Assembly (NCBI GenBank): GCA_009763385.1
Contig: CM019831.1
Location: 18,378,080 to 18,442,079, forward strand
Length of the DNA stretch: 64,000 nt
Direction: 5' to 3'
Origin: Coix lacryma-jobi var. lacryma-jobi
Lineage: Eukaryota > Streptophyta > Magnoliopsida > Poales > Poaceae
A program made the translations under genes and the position numbers. Below are positions 1-11,701 of this stretch, piece after piece. Below the pieces are notes generated by a model. The model did no database searches. It had not been told where the DNA came from and saw only the letters and a program-made list of their open reading frames with translations. Positions within the stretch are counted from its first letter, which is position 1; every line of letters begins with the position of its first letter.

Positions 1-1780
1 ATTGTGTCCTTAGGCTTCCCATACACACCCATGAATCCTAGTAGGATTACACAAAGATTCTTCATGAGGTGCATCATGTCGATCGAACTGCGGACCTCAA
101 GGAGTTGCCAATAAGGTAGCTCCCAAAATATGGACTTCTTCTTCCACATGGGTGCGCAACCGGTGGCATCGTTTGGAACAGGTTCACTGCCAGGTCCCTT
201 TCCAAAGACTACTTTCACATCCTTGACCATATTGAGTACATCCTCTCCAGTACGGTTGTGAGGCTTGGTCTGGTGGTCTGCCTTACCTTTAAAATGGTTG
301 CCTTTCTTTCTTAGGGGGTGATTCGCAAGAAGAAATCGACGATGGCCAAGGTACACGACCTTTCGACATTTTTTCAAATATATGTTGTCAATGTCATCAA
401 AACAGTGTGTGCAAGCATTATTTCCTTGTTTGTCTGTCCCAAAAGATTACTTAGAGCATGTCAATCATTAATTGTTACGAACAACAATGCTCGAAGTGTT
501 CCTGTTTGTACTCATCCCACAACGTATACCAGGTCTACTCCACAAAATTAGAAGTTTGTCAACTAAGGGCCTTAGGTAGACATCGTTGTCATTGCCAGGT
601 TGCTTCGGGCCTTGGATGACCATTGACATCATAATGAACTTTCGCTTCATGCACAGCCATGGAGGAAGATTATAGATACATAGCGTAACAGGCCAAGTGA
701 TATGACTGCTGCTATGCTCCCTGAAAGGATTCATGCCATCTGTACTTAAGGCAAACCTTAAGTTTCTTACGTCATCTGCAAACTCGGGGAATTCTCTGTC
801 AATTGCTCTCCACTGAGACCCATCAGCAGGGTGTCTTAACATATTATCTACCTTATGGTCTTCTTTGTGCCATCGCAGCAACTTTGCATGGTCTTTATTT
901 CTGAACAAACATTTCAAGCGTGGTATTATAGGAGCCCACATAACCTGACAAAGATTTTCTTTCTGGAGACGTTCTCCGTCGTCCTCAGCATCACCAGGGT
1001 CATCTCGCATTATCTTATAGCACGATGCATGACATACTGGGCATGCTTCTAAATTCTCATAGTCCTCGCCGCGATAGAGGATGCAGTCATTAGGACATGC
1101 ATCTATCTTCTGGATTTCTAATCCCAAAGGATAAACAACCTGTTTTACTTCATATGTAGTAGCAGGCAATTCATTATCCTTCAGAAGCATCTTCTTTTGG
1201 ATTTTCAGTAACTGCCCAGATCCCTTGACGGATAAACTATTTTTTGCCTTCCATTGCAACAACTCCAGTACGGTACCCAACTTTTTCTGGCCCGCATCGC
1301 AAGTTGGGTATAGCAAATTCTTATGATCCTCTAGCATGTGTTCAAACTTGATTTTCCCTTTTTCACTATCGCATTCTTTCTGTGCATCACAGATGGCCTG
1401 ACCAAGATCATCAGCGGGCTGATCTTCTTCCGCTACCTTTTTCGACTCCTCCCAATGCAATATCATTTAAGGCACCGTATTCAGCAACAATATCGTCATC
1501 TCCTTCCTGTTCATCTTCGCATTCTTCCTTATAACTCGCTTTCTCTCCATGCTTGGTCCAACAAATATAGTTTGACATGAAACCCGACTTAAACAAGTGT
1601 GAATGAAGACCCCTTGAGCTAGCATAATCCTTCAAATTCTTACATACAACACATGGCAACACATGAAACCATCGCGCTTGTTTGCCTCGGCCACACTTAA
1701 GAAATAATGCACGCCCATAATGAATTCTTTGAAGCGGCGATCAGCGTTGTACATCCAATGTCAGCTCATCTGCATCACAT
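1..1780 (-). pseudogene. TNP2-type CACTA transposase, broken and incomplete
   Basis: TNP2 transposases cut and rejoin CACTA termini in the nucleus. On the minus strand the N-terminal transposase-associated domain is at about 1780-1411, with the CVVCKNLK zinc-binding segment and the HLFKSGFM motif. It continues in another frame at 1466-468 with the typical ACPVCHASCYK, WAPIIPRLKCLFRNKDHAKLLRWH and RFALSTDGMNPF blocks. From 467 to 1 translation still gives TNP2 blocks such as VYLGHRRFL and FWELPYW, interrupted by a stop near 468. The frame change near 1411-1466 and the stop make it non-functional as it stands. The C-terminal part lies beyond the window start. An unrecognised intron at the frame change is the main alternative. 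Confidence 0.88.
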
Positions 1781-1875
1781 GACATACCGTACCATATCAA
1801 AAACTTGAACATAATTTTAATTGCACAACATCAGTCATCATGATCAATTAAAATCCCACACACAAACACAACTGA

Positions 1876-2408
1876 TTAATTTATGTTAGTCTCGCTACAA
1901 TGTATAATCCCAACTAGCACTAAACAAACTATAACTAAAATGCACTTCAACAACATAATGATTTGGTGACCAATCCCAACTAGAAGAGACCGATCATTCG
2001 TTTCCTCAACATCCTTGGTTGCTCGTGCTGGCTCACTGCTGCTCACCGCCTCTGCAAGATTGTTTTGCACATGTTCAACATACTCTTCCTCCCAGTACCA
2101 GCCTTTACATCCAGTGCCGTCCCACTGAAATTAGAACAACAAATTAAGAATTTTGATCAAAACCATCAAGAAAATGGGACAAATAAACCATAATCGTCAA
2201 ATGCGACACAATAACTCACATTGCGATACAGACACTTGTAGAAGATACGACCCTTGTTGGGGCACTCCTTCCTCACTCGGTACTCCATGACAATCTTCTG
2301 CTTACACTCGCCGCACGCAATGAGAGGGAGGTGCGGTCTAAGGTCGCTTTGAAATCCGATGAGAGGTCGAGGACCTAGAAGAAGTCGCCATCTACTCTCT
2401 ATATTCAT
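1876..2408 (-). CDS. GRF-type zinc-finger protein with C-terminal membrane segment, CACTA accessory gene (two exons)
   Basis: Exon 1 is 2408-2220 and starts MNIESRWR. It ends in a GTGAGT donor. Exon 2 is 2124-1876 and follows a TTTCAG acceptor; both junctions are phase 0, giving about 145 residues. The splice joins the two halves of a GRF-like zinc finger: Cys32-X2-Cys35, the PNKGRIFYKC block with Cys59, then Cys69 and the WYW triplet at 72-74. Residues about 117-138 are strongly hydrophobic and look like one tail-anchoring membrane helix. GRF fingers bind nucleic acid in known proteins; the role of these transposon-borne versions is not established. The gene lies just upstream of the TNP2 relic in the same orientation, behind the element's TATA box. 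No stop or frameshift was seen. Splice sites are read by eye, not from transcripts. Confidence 0.72.
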
Positions 2409-2837
2409 TTTTTTAAATTGCTATAAATTCCTCATTTTTTTCTAAAATGATATATTCAAAAAACCACTACAATTCTCTATTTCTCTAAACCATGAAATAT
2501 ACTATGCAAACTAATAAAAGGTGCATAATAGTTAAAATGAGCTACTATAAGCTTCCTTCATCCAAGAATACAAACTATCAAGTGAATTAAAGCTTAAATG
2601 GCTACAAATCAAGAAATATAATATAAAAAACAATATATATCCCTAACCATTTCTAGACCATAAAATGAGATATGGTAGTGATGGAGGTGTGAGGATGAAG
2701 TTTGTAACCTGTAAAACCAAAAAATTGATGTAGAAGTAGAACAAACCTTGTGATGGCCGAAGAAGAACAGCTAGCAGAGCAGCCGAAGGAGGAAGAACAG
2801 AGAGCTTGAAATGCTCGGGCTAGAGGAGGAAGAAGGG

Positions 2838-2848
2838 GATTATATAGG
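2838..2848 (-). promoter_or_regulatory. TATA box of the CACTA element
   Basis: The minus strand reads CCTATATAATC between the subterminal repeats and the GRF gene, the expected promoter position. The leader from here to the ATG at 2408 is about 400 bp and could hold an intron. No transcript evidence. Confidence 0.5.
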
Positions 2849-2849
2849 C

Positions 2850-3115
2850 AGGGGCTTTTAGTCCCGGTTTGGGTTACCAACCGGACTAAAAGTCAGTTTT
2901 TAGTCCCGAACAGTGCCCCCAACCGGGATTGGACTTTTAGTCCCGGTTGGGGGCACCAACCGAGACTGAAAACTGACTTTTAGTCCCGGTTGGTAACTCA
3001 GACCGTGACTAAAAGTCCCCTGCTGCAACAGCAGATGTTAGTAGCCATTGGGCAAGGGACTTTAGTCCCGGTTTGTATCTAGAACCGGACTAAAGCCTCC
3101 TTTAGTCCCAAACAC
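2850..3115. repeat. CACTA subterminal repeats with a large foldback
   Basis: About ten direct and inverted copies of a TTTAGTCCCGGTTGG-like unit, the usual binding arrays for CACTA accessory proteins. 2873-2997 forms a near-continuous inverted repeat with arms of about 55 bp; the left arm starts GTTACCAACCGG and the right arm ends CCGGTTGGTAAC. Confidence 0.8.
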
Positions 3116-3161
3116 AAAAATACCGGGAGTAAAGGTCAAACCCGATGCGGATCAAAGGTCT

Positions 3162-3175
3162 GTTCTCTATTAGTG
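3162..3175 (-). repeat. CACTA terminal inverted repeat (one end)
   Basis: GTTCTCTATTAGTG on the plus strand is CACTAATAGAGAAC on the minus strand and marks the end of the element. The partner repeat is outside the window. Confidence 0.75.
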
Positions 3176-5660
3176 TCTAGACAAACTCTTCAACCCTCCT
3201 GTAAACCTTAGCATACCAAGTAAGAGATTGATTTTCCACTAAACATAAGGTAGTCAAGTTGCTACACCTCTGATTTCCTACACATGAACACTGATCATCT
3301 ACATTGTCGAGGAAAAAAAATCTATAACACTACATGTGCTACTCGCTTGATGCAACTATAGTGGACACATATTAGAAAAGCTTATAGGTATTGTGTACGG
3401 ATGAATAGTTATTTCAGAAGATCTATGAAATTAACCATAAAGCTTGTCTTAGTAGGGTTCCATGTGCATTAAATAAGTTTAAATAGCAATGTATAGATGA
3501 AGAGAGACACTATAAAAGTTTTATGGGTTGAAATAAATTTCTTAAGAATGAAACTTGTCTACACTGTTTTCAAAATATAGGTATTTTAGAAATGGGACAT
3601 GAAACCTCCGTAGAGACTGACCTAATTAGTATACTAGCTAGTTCATAGCATGGTGGTTGACAACAACTTGACACATGTGTGAAGAATTCATGTATTTTTT
3701 ATCATCATCACATTTTTAGCTGTTTGGATTTTAGATACCATACCGGAATTAAAACATCACATGTAACATGTTGTCTTGATATACCTAATGAGACAAAATG
3801 AACATAATATCTTCTATACCTAAATAGGAGATCCCCACTACATGTTTTCTCCACGTCACCCTTATTATGAATGCTGATCATGCCAAGGCAATCCCGCCCG
3901 CATCCTCTTCATCGGTCATGCAAGATCTGGCATTGAGTGCACAGAAACTGAAGAACCACTTTTTTTTAAAAAAAAAAAAACTGAACAATCATTATTGATA
4001 TCTGTCAGTCTTCCACTCTCCCTCACGTCTGTCTCGCTTCTCCTACCCACCAAGTGCCACTATGCCATCCATTTATATCTGATTGCAATGGAGCGGCAGC
4101 GTGCGCCCGCGAATGCAACACAACCTGTATAGTGCCGCATAGCTCGAGGCCAGGAGCAAACTGTGAAGGCGGTGAAGCGAGATGACACGGCTGGCAGCAT
4201 TGTTGTTCCGGCGGCGACTATGCGAGTACGCCGCTGTCCTGTATGTATCCCTTGATCTATCAATCGGACAATTGGAGCCCACACAGCTCACGTGAGTGGA
4301 GATGGAGACGCCTGCGCGCGATATGTTTGAGATGCATGCCACAGTTCATCCGCATATACAAAAGCGGCTGCATGGACTGCTCTACTTGCGGGCTCCAACG
4401 TCGTCCCGGGCCTCTCGGTCTCCACGGACACCGCCATGGATGTCGCCTCCAAACATCGGCGGCAATATATTTCTGCCATCACGCTTCCTTCAACATCGTC
4501 TCCCATGCCTACCTCATCAGCTCCCTCACCGCGCGGACCAGCACCATCTCATCTCGCGGAGGCGCGCGACTGCCTCGCGCTCCATCACCTGCTGCCCACC
4601 GCATACTAGGAACCTGTTGCACCATGACGGCAAGAGTGGCCGCAGTCAGCCACCCCCGGCTGGCAAGTACTGCGACTGCGCCGACGTCGCTGCACAATTG
4701 AGGTATCGGCGTTGGCTGTCTGTGGCTGTGGCAAGACCTCAAGAGTGAAGATCCCGTCGTTTGGCCAAATGGAAGATAACAAGTCGGCCGGCCGTGGCGT
4801 GGACAGAACAAGCTCACCGGGCTGTGCCTGCGTGGAGACTGGCTCCAGCAAGGCCTGGACGCTGCAGCGTCTTCCACAGTGAGGCATGCGTTTGTGTCGT
4901 TGTCACCGGCCGCATTCAAACCTGGATCTTAACGGAAGCAAGCCTGTGACTTCAGGTGCAGCTGGTTTGTGTGCAGGTTCTCGATCTCACACCCTTTTCA
5001 TCGGCAGACACTCATTAGCTTATCATATTACTATTAGTAATTTAGATTCCTATAATCATATCTAATAGTAGCTTAATCATATTACCCCTTCCCCGGATAT
5101 GATTCATGACATGAGTTTGCAAGGAATCTGTGAATGATTGTCCGGTTCAATACTTCTTCAAGAGGAAAAAAAATGAAAAAACTGAAGTAAATATTGACCT
5201 TGATAAACTACTATTTTTCTCACGCATCCTCCTACTTTTCAGCGGTTACTGAAGATAGATCGTTTTCAGATTTTGAGCTAAAATCAAGAAGCTAACATTG
5301 CTTTTCGGTTCTGTAATTAAATCGAGATGAAATTTGTCCAACCCCCGCCTTATTTAAAAGTTGAACCAGTACCATTAATGTTATTCTGTAATTTTATTTT
5401 GTATTACTATCCATTGTTTATTATCTAATTCTCCCTCGATCTTTCCTCTATCATTTATTTCGCATTTTTTTAATCTAAATTTATTCTCAAATTCTACACA
5501 CTTGCTATGAAATCATGAGAATGGTAAATATAAATTATCCCTCCATTAATCTCCCTATGTGCAGTGTTACAGATTTCCGCAGCAACGCGCAGGGTTTTAT
5601 CTAGTTTCTTATGCTCTCCTCCCCTCCACAAAAAAAAAAAAAAAAACTCAGATGGTTGTT
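3176..5660. other. Intergenic DNA; GC-rich island at about 4060-4920
   Basis: AT-rich DNA flanks a GC-rich block. The block has several overlapping open frames, none of which gives a recognisable domain or consistent gene structure. It may be a decayed host gene, but no family can be named. Confidence 0.4.
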
Positions 5661-5679
5661 TTTTGTCCATGCATGCACA

Positions 5680-5870
5680 AGCGACTCCTCCCTGCTGACC
5701 GCAGGGTCGCTAACCGCCGGCTCAGGCAACATCGCTGTTTGCTTGGGCCAGAACAAGGACGATGGCCTACGACATCATCGGTACGTACTTACAACACCAT
5801 CCTCATCTCCTTCCTCGATCCGCACCTTCGGCCACGACAATACTCGCTCGATCTCTCAGGCCACCCGACT
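5680..5870 (+). pseudogene. Relic of a GH18 class III chitinase / xylanase-inhibitor-like gene
   Basis: One frame gives AGSGNIAVCLGQNKDDG, matching the N-terminal strand of plant class III chitinases and XIP proteins (IAVYWGQN-type). A second frame gives NTILISFL followed by YSLDLSGHP, matching the next two blocks. The same blocks lie in the same order in the XIP-like gene at 27764 (IISFL, YTLDLSGHP), and the DNA is visibly alignable with it. A frame shift separates the blocks, the DIDYC block and everything after it are missing, and no start codon is apparent. It is probably a dead member of a former gene cluster, in the same orientation as the 27.8 kb copy. Confidence 0.72.
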
Positions 5871-6334
5871 TCCACCCGAGTCCCATGCTATTCTTGCGCC
5901 ACGACTTCCCCCGACCATATATAGTGCCGACACAGGCAAGACACACGTACAATTATTGGTCTATACCCATTAATAGATTGGTTATCAGGCAGCACATCCT
6001 AGCCACACACATATAAATCCATCTCATCTCCTGATCTCTAATCTATCCCAATGACACCCTCCATGTCTGCCTCTATCTCACTCCAGCTGAACTTGGCACC
6101 AGGTTTCCCCCTCGGCACTTAAGCTCTCCTGTGCTCCCCCATGCGCTGCTCCTCTTGAGCCCTCCCCTCCTACTACCTGTCACTCACTACCCCCCATATC
6201 CCCTCTTGGACTCCCTTGCTGTGCTTTCCTCCTCCCATCTAATCCCCAAATGAATTGAAGCAATATGGCGGCAGCAGCCAGACGGTGTAGTGCCGCAATA
6301 TCTAATGGTGGCACGATGCTCTGGTTCAATGGCT

Positions 6335-6395
6335 GTGCAGTAAGATCCAGTAGAGACGATGAGATCCAATTAAGAGGGACATGTACGCAAATGAA
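6335..6395 (+). repeat. Direct repeat flanking the Gypsy insertion, copy 1
   Basis: Contains AGATCCAGTAGAGAC, GAGATCCAA and AGAGGGACA in this order. The same blocks recur at about 16456-16515 just beyond the retrotransposon, so the element landed in DNA that was already locally duplicated. The repeat is not itself the target duplication. Confidence 0.5.
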
Positions 6396-6461
6396 GCAAT
6401 GGAAACATAGCTAGTCAGTGTGTCGCAAGATCTAATTAATGCATGGTGGCACGACTATACA

Positions 6462-9400
6462 TGTCACACCCGGTTTTAAGAACAAAACCAGGTATACACC
6501 ATATGTGAGCCCAGGAAGTCAAATCTCCATATAGCCACAAATAAATGTAATATCGAAAGACAATGCTCATATATAACATATAAACACAAAAGAATAATAA
6601 CCTTAAAGAGCAACAGCGGAAAGACACTACTCCGATCTTCAGATGGAGACAGCACCAACTTCACAGGGAACAACTGACTGGTTGATCACAAGCCTAACTT
6701 CTCCAACTCTTGCAGTCTGGTACCCATCCGGGATTTTTCCAAAGAATTGAAAAGTAAAGCAAGCATAAGTACATCTCGTACTTAACAAATATAACATAGG
6801 GTTCATGAGGCTCAAAAAGCTGACACTTGTTTAACTGCATTAGCTTTTAGTTGGCATAATTTTAGCATTAAGTAAACGTATGTTATGCTTAAACCATGTA
6901 AACCATATGATCACAGTAATTCCATCATCATGATAACATTCTCATAAACCAGTATTAAACATTAGTTAACCATTTTAACCATTTAACCATTTAACCATTT
7001 AACCAGCTTTTCTGTGAGTTTTCCGGGCCGCTCGTAACCGTGAGCACGGCTGATATATCAGTTTACACTCTGCAGAGGTTGTACACTTTACCCGATGAGT
7101 CGTGATTCCCATATGCCGAGGTTTGCAAGGCCACATTACACTTCCAAGGTGCACGGCAGGGTTCACTGCGCAGCCTTTCAAAGGTTCGTCTAACAAGTTA
7201 GGGCCGCTAGGTCTTAAGGCAAGGGGATGTAGAGCCCTCCTTCCAGGTGGCACAATAACACGCAGCCTATACACACGTGGACAGAAGCCGCCCTATACCC
7301 AACTCGGCAAGATCCAACGCGCCTATACAGGTGTCCACTAACAAGCTAGAAAAGGTCCTCATACTGAGCTAAGGTCAGAGCCATATAACCCTCATGGTTG
7401 CACTGTATGTCCCAGCTTTTGCTGACAGATAGGCAAGTTTTAATCATCTTTGTATAAATTATAACCATTAGTCAATTAATCATGAATCAGTGATCAGATC
7501 ATGTCGGTTTAAGTTGAGCACTAGCAATATACTACCCAAATGCAAAACATCCCACGGTGACAAGGTAATAGATAACAAGAACTAGGTAATCCTTAATGGC
7601 ATTCAAATTAGACACATGCAATATGAATTAAGTGATTACGATGAATAGGTAACAAGGATGGTCCCATGCTATACTTGCCTTAAACCCAAGATCCTTCTTC
7701 TGTTGACTCGTAGACTTCCAAGGATTGACTCTTGATCACGATCTCTTCTTGATCACCAACGTAAACTCACCGACTGGACATACGATCACAGGACACCACA
7801 CACGCATCCAAAGGCAATCATGCAAAGCAAACATAGCCTATAATTAGAGCAATACATCAATCATAATAAAACAAAATAAAGAGTTTTGAAAACTGATCTA
7901 CGACTCGCTACGATCACACAGACGCGAAAATCACTCTAAACGGAGTTATAACGAGAAGATACGATCTAAACAAGATTAAAGATACTAATTACTAGATTAG
8001 ATTTAACTCAAATTTAATTCAGAAAACAGTATTGAAAGTTATATATTTAGAAAGAACTTTTCGAAACGAATCTAACGCAAGTTGAACGGACTAAATCGGA
8101 GTTAAAACGGAGAAGTTATAAGCTTTTGAAATCTGATGGCAAACTTGTAAATAAATCAAACTTGATTTTGCAGATAAAACTTAAATTGAATTTTGGCTGG
8201 ACTGCGCCTCATTTAAGAGAAAACGCAGGGGCTAGGATGGGAGTTTTCACAGACTCAATGAACAGGGTCAGTTGGACGGCGGGTTGAGACCTAAAGATTC
8301 TAGGGACTCTTTAGAAAACGTGCCGAATCAAAGGGGTATCGGTTGGTGGAGGCCGTCTGATCCAGAATGAAGGATGGAGATTAGATCCAGGGGGTTGACT
8401 GGCGGCGCTGTCGCCGGAGAACAGGGCCAGCGGCGGCTTGCGGCGGTGCCATCGCCGGAGTACGGCGGCGCGGCTCGGATTCGAGGTAGAGAGCGGTAGA
8501 GACCACGGGGACGGGTTCAATCGAACGAGAAGCTCAAGGCGAACTCACCTGAGGCACAGACGAGGTCGGAGACGGTCTGGTGGCGGCGTATTGCCCGACG
8601 AGACGGACGGCGGCTCTGAAAAGGGACGGCGAGCGATTAAGGCACCCAAAACGAAGAGGAAAAGAAGATAGAATGAATGTATAGCTTCGTGAGGTCGAGT
8701 AGAAGCTCTAGATATCCTCGGTGGCGATCGAAACCTACCAAGAAGCGAGGTTGACGGCGGCGGAGATCTTTCGGTGCGCGGAGCTCTCGGTGTGGGCAAG
8801 ATAGGGCACGGGAACTTGGGCTGTTTGCGTGAGGAGAGGCGGCGGCTTTCGGGAATCTTATAAGGGGGTTGGCTAGGTTGATTAGGCAAGCGAGGTCACG
8901 TGCCAGGATTGGAGTCGGGCTCGGTTTCGGGTGTCCGCCATGAACACGAGCAGGGAGGGGAAGGTGGGACACTGACAGGCGGGGGATGCGCAGTCAGCGA
9001 CGGGAGGAGCGGCGGCGCGCTGCGCGCGGGTGCCAAGCTGGGCCGAGGCGCGGGAGCGGCGACCCTCGGGCGAGACGGAAGCGGCTACGCACGCGAGGCT
9101 GGACCCTCGGGCGAGACGGAAACGGCGATGCTCGCGCGAGGCTGGACCCTCGGGCGAGACGGAGACGGCGATGCTCGCGCGAGGCTGGACCCTCGGGCGA
9201 GACGGAAACGGCGATGCTCGCGCGAGGCTGGACCCTCGGGCGAGACGGAGAAGGCTACGCGCACGCGAGTGCGGCGCCGAGGCTGAACCTTGGCTCGGCG
9301 CGGGGCTGCGGCACTGCGCAGGGCGGCTGGGCCGGCGGAGCGGCGCTGCGCGCAGGCGTTGGGCCGGGCGGCGGCCCACGCGGGCGACGGAAAGAGAGGG

Positions 9401-9735
9401 GAGAGCAGACCGACGAGAAAGAGGGAGCGGGCCGGCCAAGCTGGCTCGGGCCAGAAGGGAGAAAGGAGGAGGAGGGAGAAAGAAAAGGGTTTCCATTTCC
9501 AAAACTGATTTTCCAAAGCAAATTTGAAAACCCTTTGAATTCAAACAAGTTTTGAGCAAAACCAATCATCACAAAAACTCAAATGCACCAACATGAATGC
9601 ACAAACAAGTTTCTAAACCCTAGGATAAATTTAATTTATAGAAAAGTTTTATTTCCCTATATTTTATGAGCACCAAAAATTCATAAATAAAGCATTTTAG
9701 CTCTAATTTAAGAAATGCAAATTCAGGGTGTGACA
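6462..9735 (-). repeat. 3' LTR (element on the minus strand)
   Basis: 3274 bp with the same ends and internal order as 13169-16454, including the GC-rich segment and the 43-bp tandem repeats. The polypurine tract adjoins its right edge. Confidence 0.93.
9054..9262. repeat. 43-bp tandem repeat in the 3' LTR
   Basis: Three full 43-bp units start at 9095, 9138 and 9181 (each begins GAGGCTGGACCCTCGGGCGA) and differ by single bases. Partial units lie before and after. The GC-rich array is conserved in the other LTR. Confidence 0.9.
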
Positions 9736-9738
9736 AAT

Positions 9739-9748
9739 CTCCCCCCTT
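9739..9748 (-). other. Polypurine tract of the Gypsy-type element
   Basis: The minus strand reads AAGGGGGGAG three bases before the 3' LTR, the normal position for plus-strand priming. Confidence 0.8.
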
Positions 9749-10029
9749 AAGAGAATCTCGTCCCGAGATTCGAAAGAGACTCAGAGCACAGGAGGAGAGA
9801 AACGAGAAAAGATCTTGATAACACTTCACTTCACACTTGCATACTAAACTTATCAAACCACTGATGTTTCACGATCATAACTTGTGTACCAAGATTCCAT
9901 GAAAAAAAAATCATTACACTTGATTATCCAAACTTGTCTGCTCGCTAAACTTGATTGGCTACAACTCAAAGAGATGTGGAAACTTGATCTGCAGTTGTTC
10001 CTTCGTATTGATTTCTGAAAACTCACAGT

Positions 10030-10938
10030 CCACTTTATTGTCCTCAATGGGTACCCCTATAATGGGTCATTCTTATTCCTCAGGTACAGGGTGAAAACCT
10101 TGTACTCAATTCTTTCACCTATCGGTGTTGTTAAAAGCACCAACCTTGAGCATACTTAACCACTCCTTACAAACAGATAACCAACCCTTACCAAGGATAA
10201 CATCCATTTCCATCAACTTCAAAACAGTAAGGTTCGCCCCAAAGTTTATCCCTTTATGTCAAGGCTAACTTTTGGCATATGTGGTTTGCCTTCATTTCGC
10301 CCTTAGAGAGTTAACTATCACTGGTTTCCTTATTGGAAGCATTAGTCATCCTGTGTTCTTGTACATATAGGCTAGAGATGAACGAGTGTGAAGCTCTAGG
10401 ATCAAACATCACAATGGCGGGAGCAGAGTTTACTTGAATGAAACCATATACGACTTCCTTAGCCCCACGTTTGTTAATCATATACACATGATTTAACATT
10501 CCTTGGATGTAGTTTCTTTTTACTTTACTTCCTGGCTCCTGATTCTCCTGTTCTTGTATTTGATGTGGTTCGTCGTCCTGACTTTTATTGCTCTCATAAA
10601 CTTCTTATGACAGTCATTCTCATAGTGATTAACCTCATCACAATCGTTACAACCCTCACTAGTGGGAGTATTAATCTTCGTCAAGGTGTCACTAGGAGGT
10701 GACAGACATGGTTCTTGGGAATTGGAGTGAAGTACTTCATCATTGAATTGCTGATACTGATGGAGTTCTTGAGGAGGTTCAAGATTCCACTGATCACTTG
10801 ATTCCTGGTTCCATTGTTGGAATTTTGGTGCATGAGCGTAAGGGTGGTGTATGTTGCTACCCACAGATTGGCTTTCTCTTTTCCTTTCTTCTCCTCCATC
10901 TCTCGACGCTTGTTCTCAATCACAATTGCTCTGTCCAC
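10030..10938 (-). pseudogene. Gag tail, CCHC knuckle and second protease relic, in the Gypsy-type element
   Basis: In sense order: a gag C-terminal-like helix (AIVIENKRREMEEKK) from 10938, a knuckle CNDCDEVNHYENDC in another frame (10864-10520), then a protease block with VMFDPRASHSFIS (10499-10311). Further protease text runs down to about 10030, including a GERIEYK block. Stops and frame changes interrupt it throughout. This module has the normal knuckle-before-protease order and is clearly paralogous to the one at 11702-12968. No gag N-terminal domain was identified upstream. Confidence 0.65.
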
Positions 10939-11701
10939 CTTTTTCTAGTTAAGCTAACTAGCATAAAGACCTTCTGACATCCCAGAGAAATTCATATGCA
11001 AAGGTAAGAACAAGAATTCTGAAATTTCTCGCGAGTAGCAAAATAGCAGTGCAGTAAAACAGCCATATCTCGAGCTCTGCTTATCCAATGAAGTTGCAGT
11101 TTACCTTTCTGGAAAACTTAGGAAATCCTCTACAACTTTCATGCAGAACACTTTTCCAGATTCTGTAGTTAAGGTCGTCGAAAACAGCAGACAACAGAAA
11201 CTATTCCAGATTCCAGACAGCACGGATGTATCAACTTGTGAATTTCATAATTCCAAAACCATAACAGCTATCAGGGTGATTCTTGCGCTCAGAGAAAGAT
11301 CATGAAGTCTACTTGTGTCCAGAATTGTTCCATGATTTTTTTTTTTTTTTGAACATCCATAAACTGAGATATAAGCTGATAAAGACAGACTGCTCCGAAA
11401 GGATAGGATAGAGGGAACAGAAGAAACAGAAACCCAACCTTCTATGCATGACACCTATGAACTAAACCTAAATGAAATTGTGAGGAAACCCACAAAATCA
11501 TTGCACTCATTACAAAGATGCAAAACAAACATTATCATAAGGACAAACAACATACATCACAGGTTCACAAGCCACACATGGGTCAAGGACTTGACTTAAC
11601 TTCGTTACTAACGTTTTATTACATAAGGGCTCAAGAACCACTAGAACCCGATGCATCTACAAGAACATCAAAGGTAGCTTTTCTTGTACACTCTTCATCT
11701 A

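Larger units (their letters stand above)
1..3175 (-). mobile_element. CACTA (En/Spm) DNA transposon, one end, truncated by the window start
   Basis: The right border is a CACTA terminus: read on the minus strand the element opens CACTAATAGAGAAC at 3175. Next come about 260 bp of subterminal repeats of the TTTAGTCCCGGTTGG type, then a minus-strand TATA box, a GRF zinc-finger gene and a TNP2 transposase relic. Gene content and subterminal repeats are those known for grass CACTA elements. The other terminus lies outside the window, so length and target duplication cannot be checked; the three bases after the border are TCT. Confidence 0.88.

Noticed and set aside
4243..4919. Overlapping GC-rich frames near 4.2-4.9 kb as a host gene.
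   Set aside because: No frame gives a recognised domain, and plus and minus frames are equally long. Left as unassigned.
9095..9223. Regular repeats considered as a CRISPR array.
   Set aside because: Units are contiguous with no unique spacers, and the setting is a plant retrotransposon LTR.
8882..9572. Open frames of 105-227 codons on both strands in the GC-rich LTR part (also 15613-16310).
   Set aside because: They overlap on several frames, follow the 43-bp repeats, repeat in both LTRs and show no domain. GC-rich DNA with few stops explains them.
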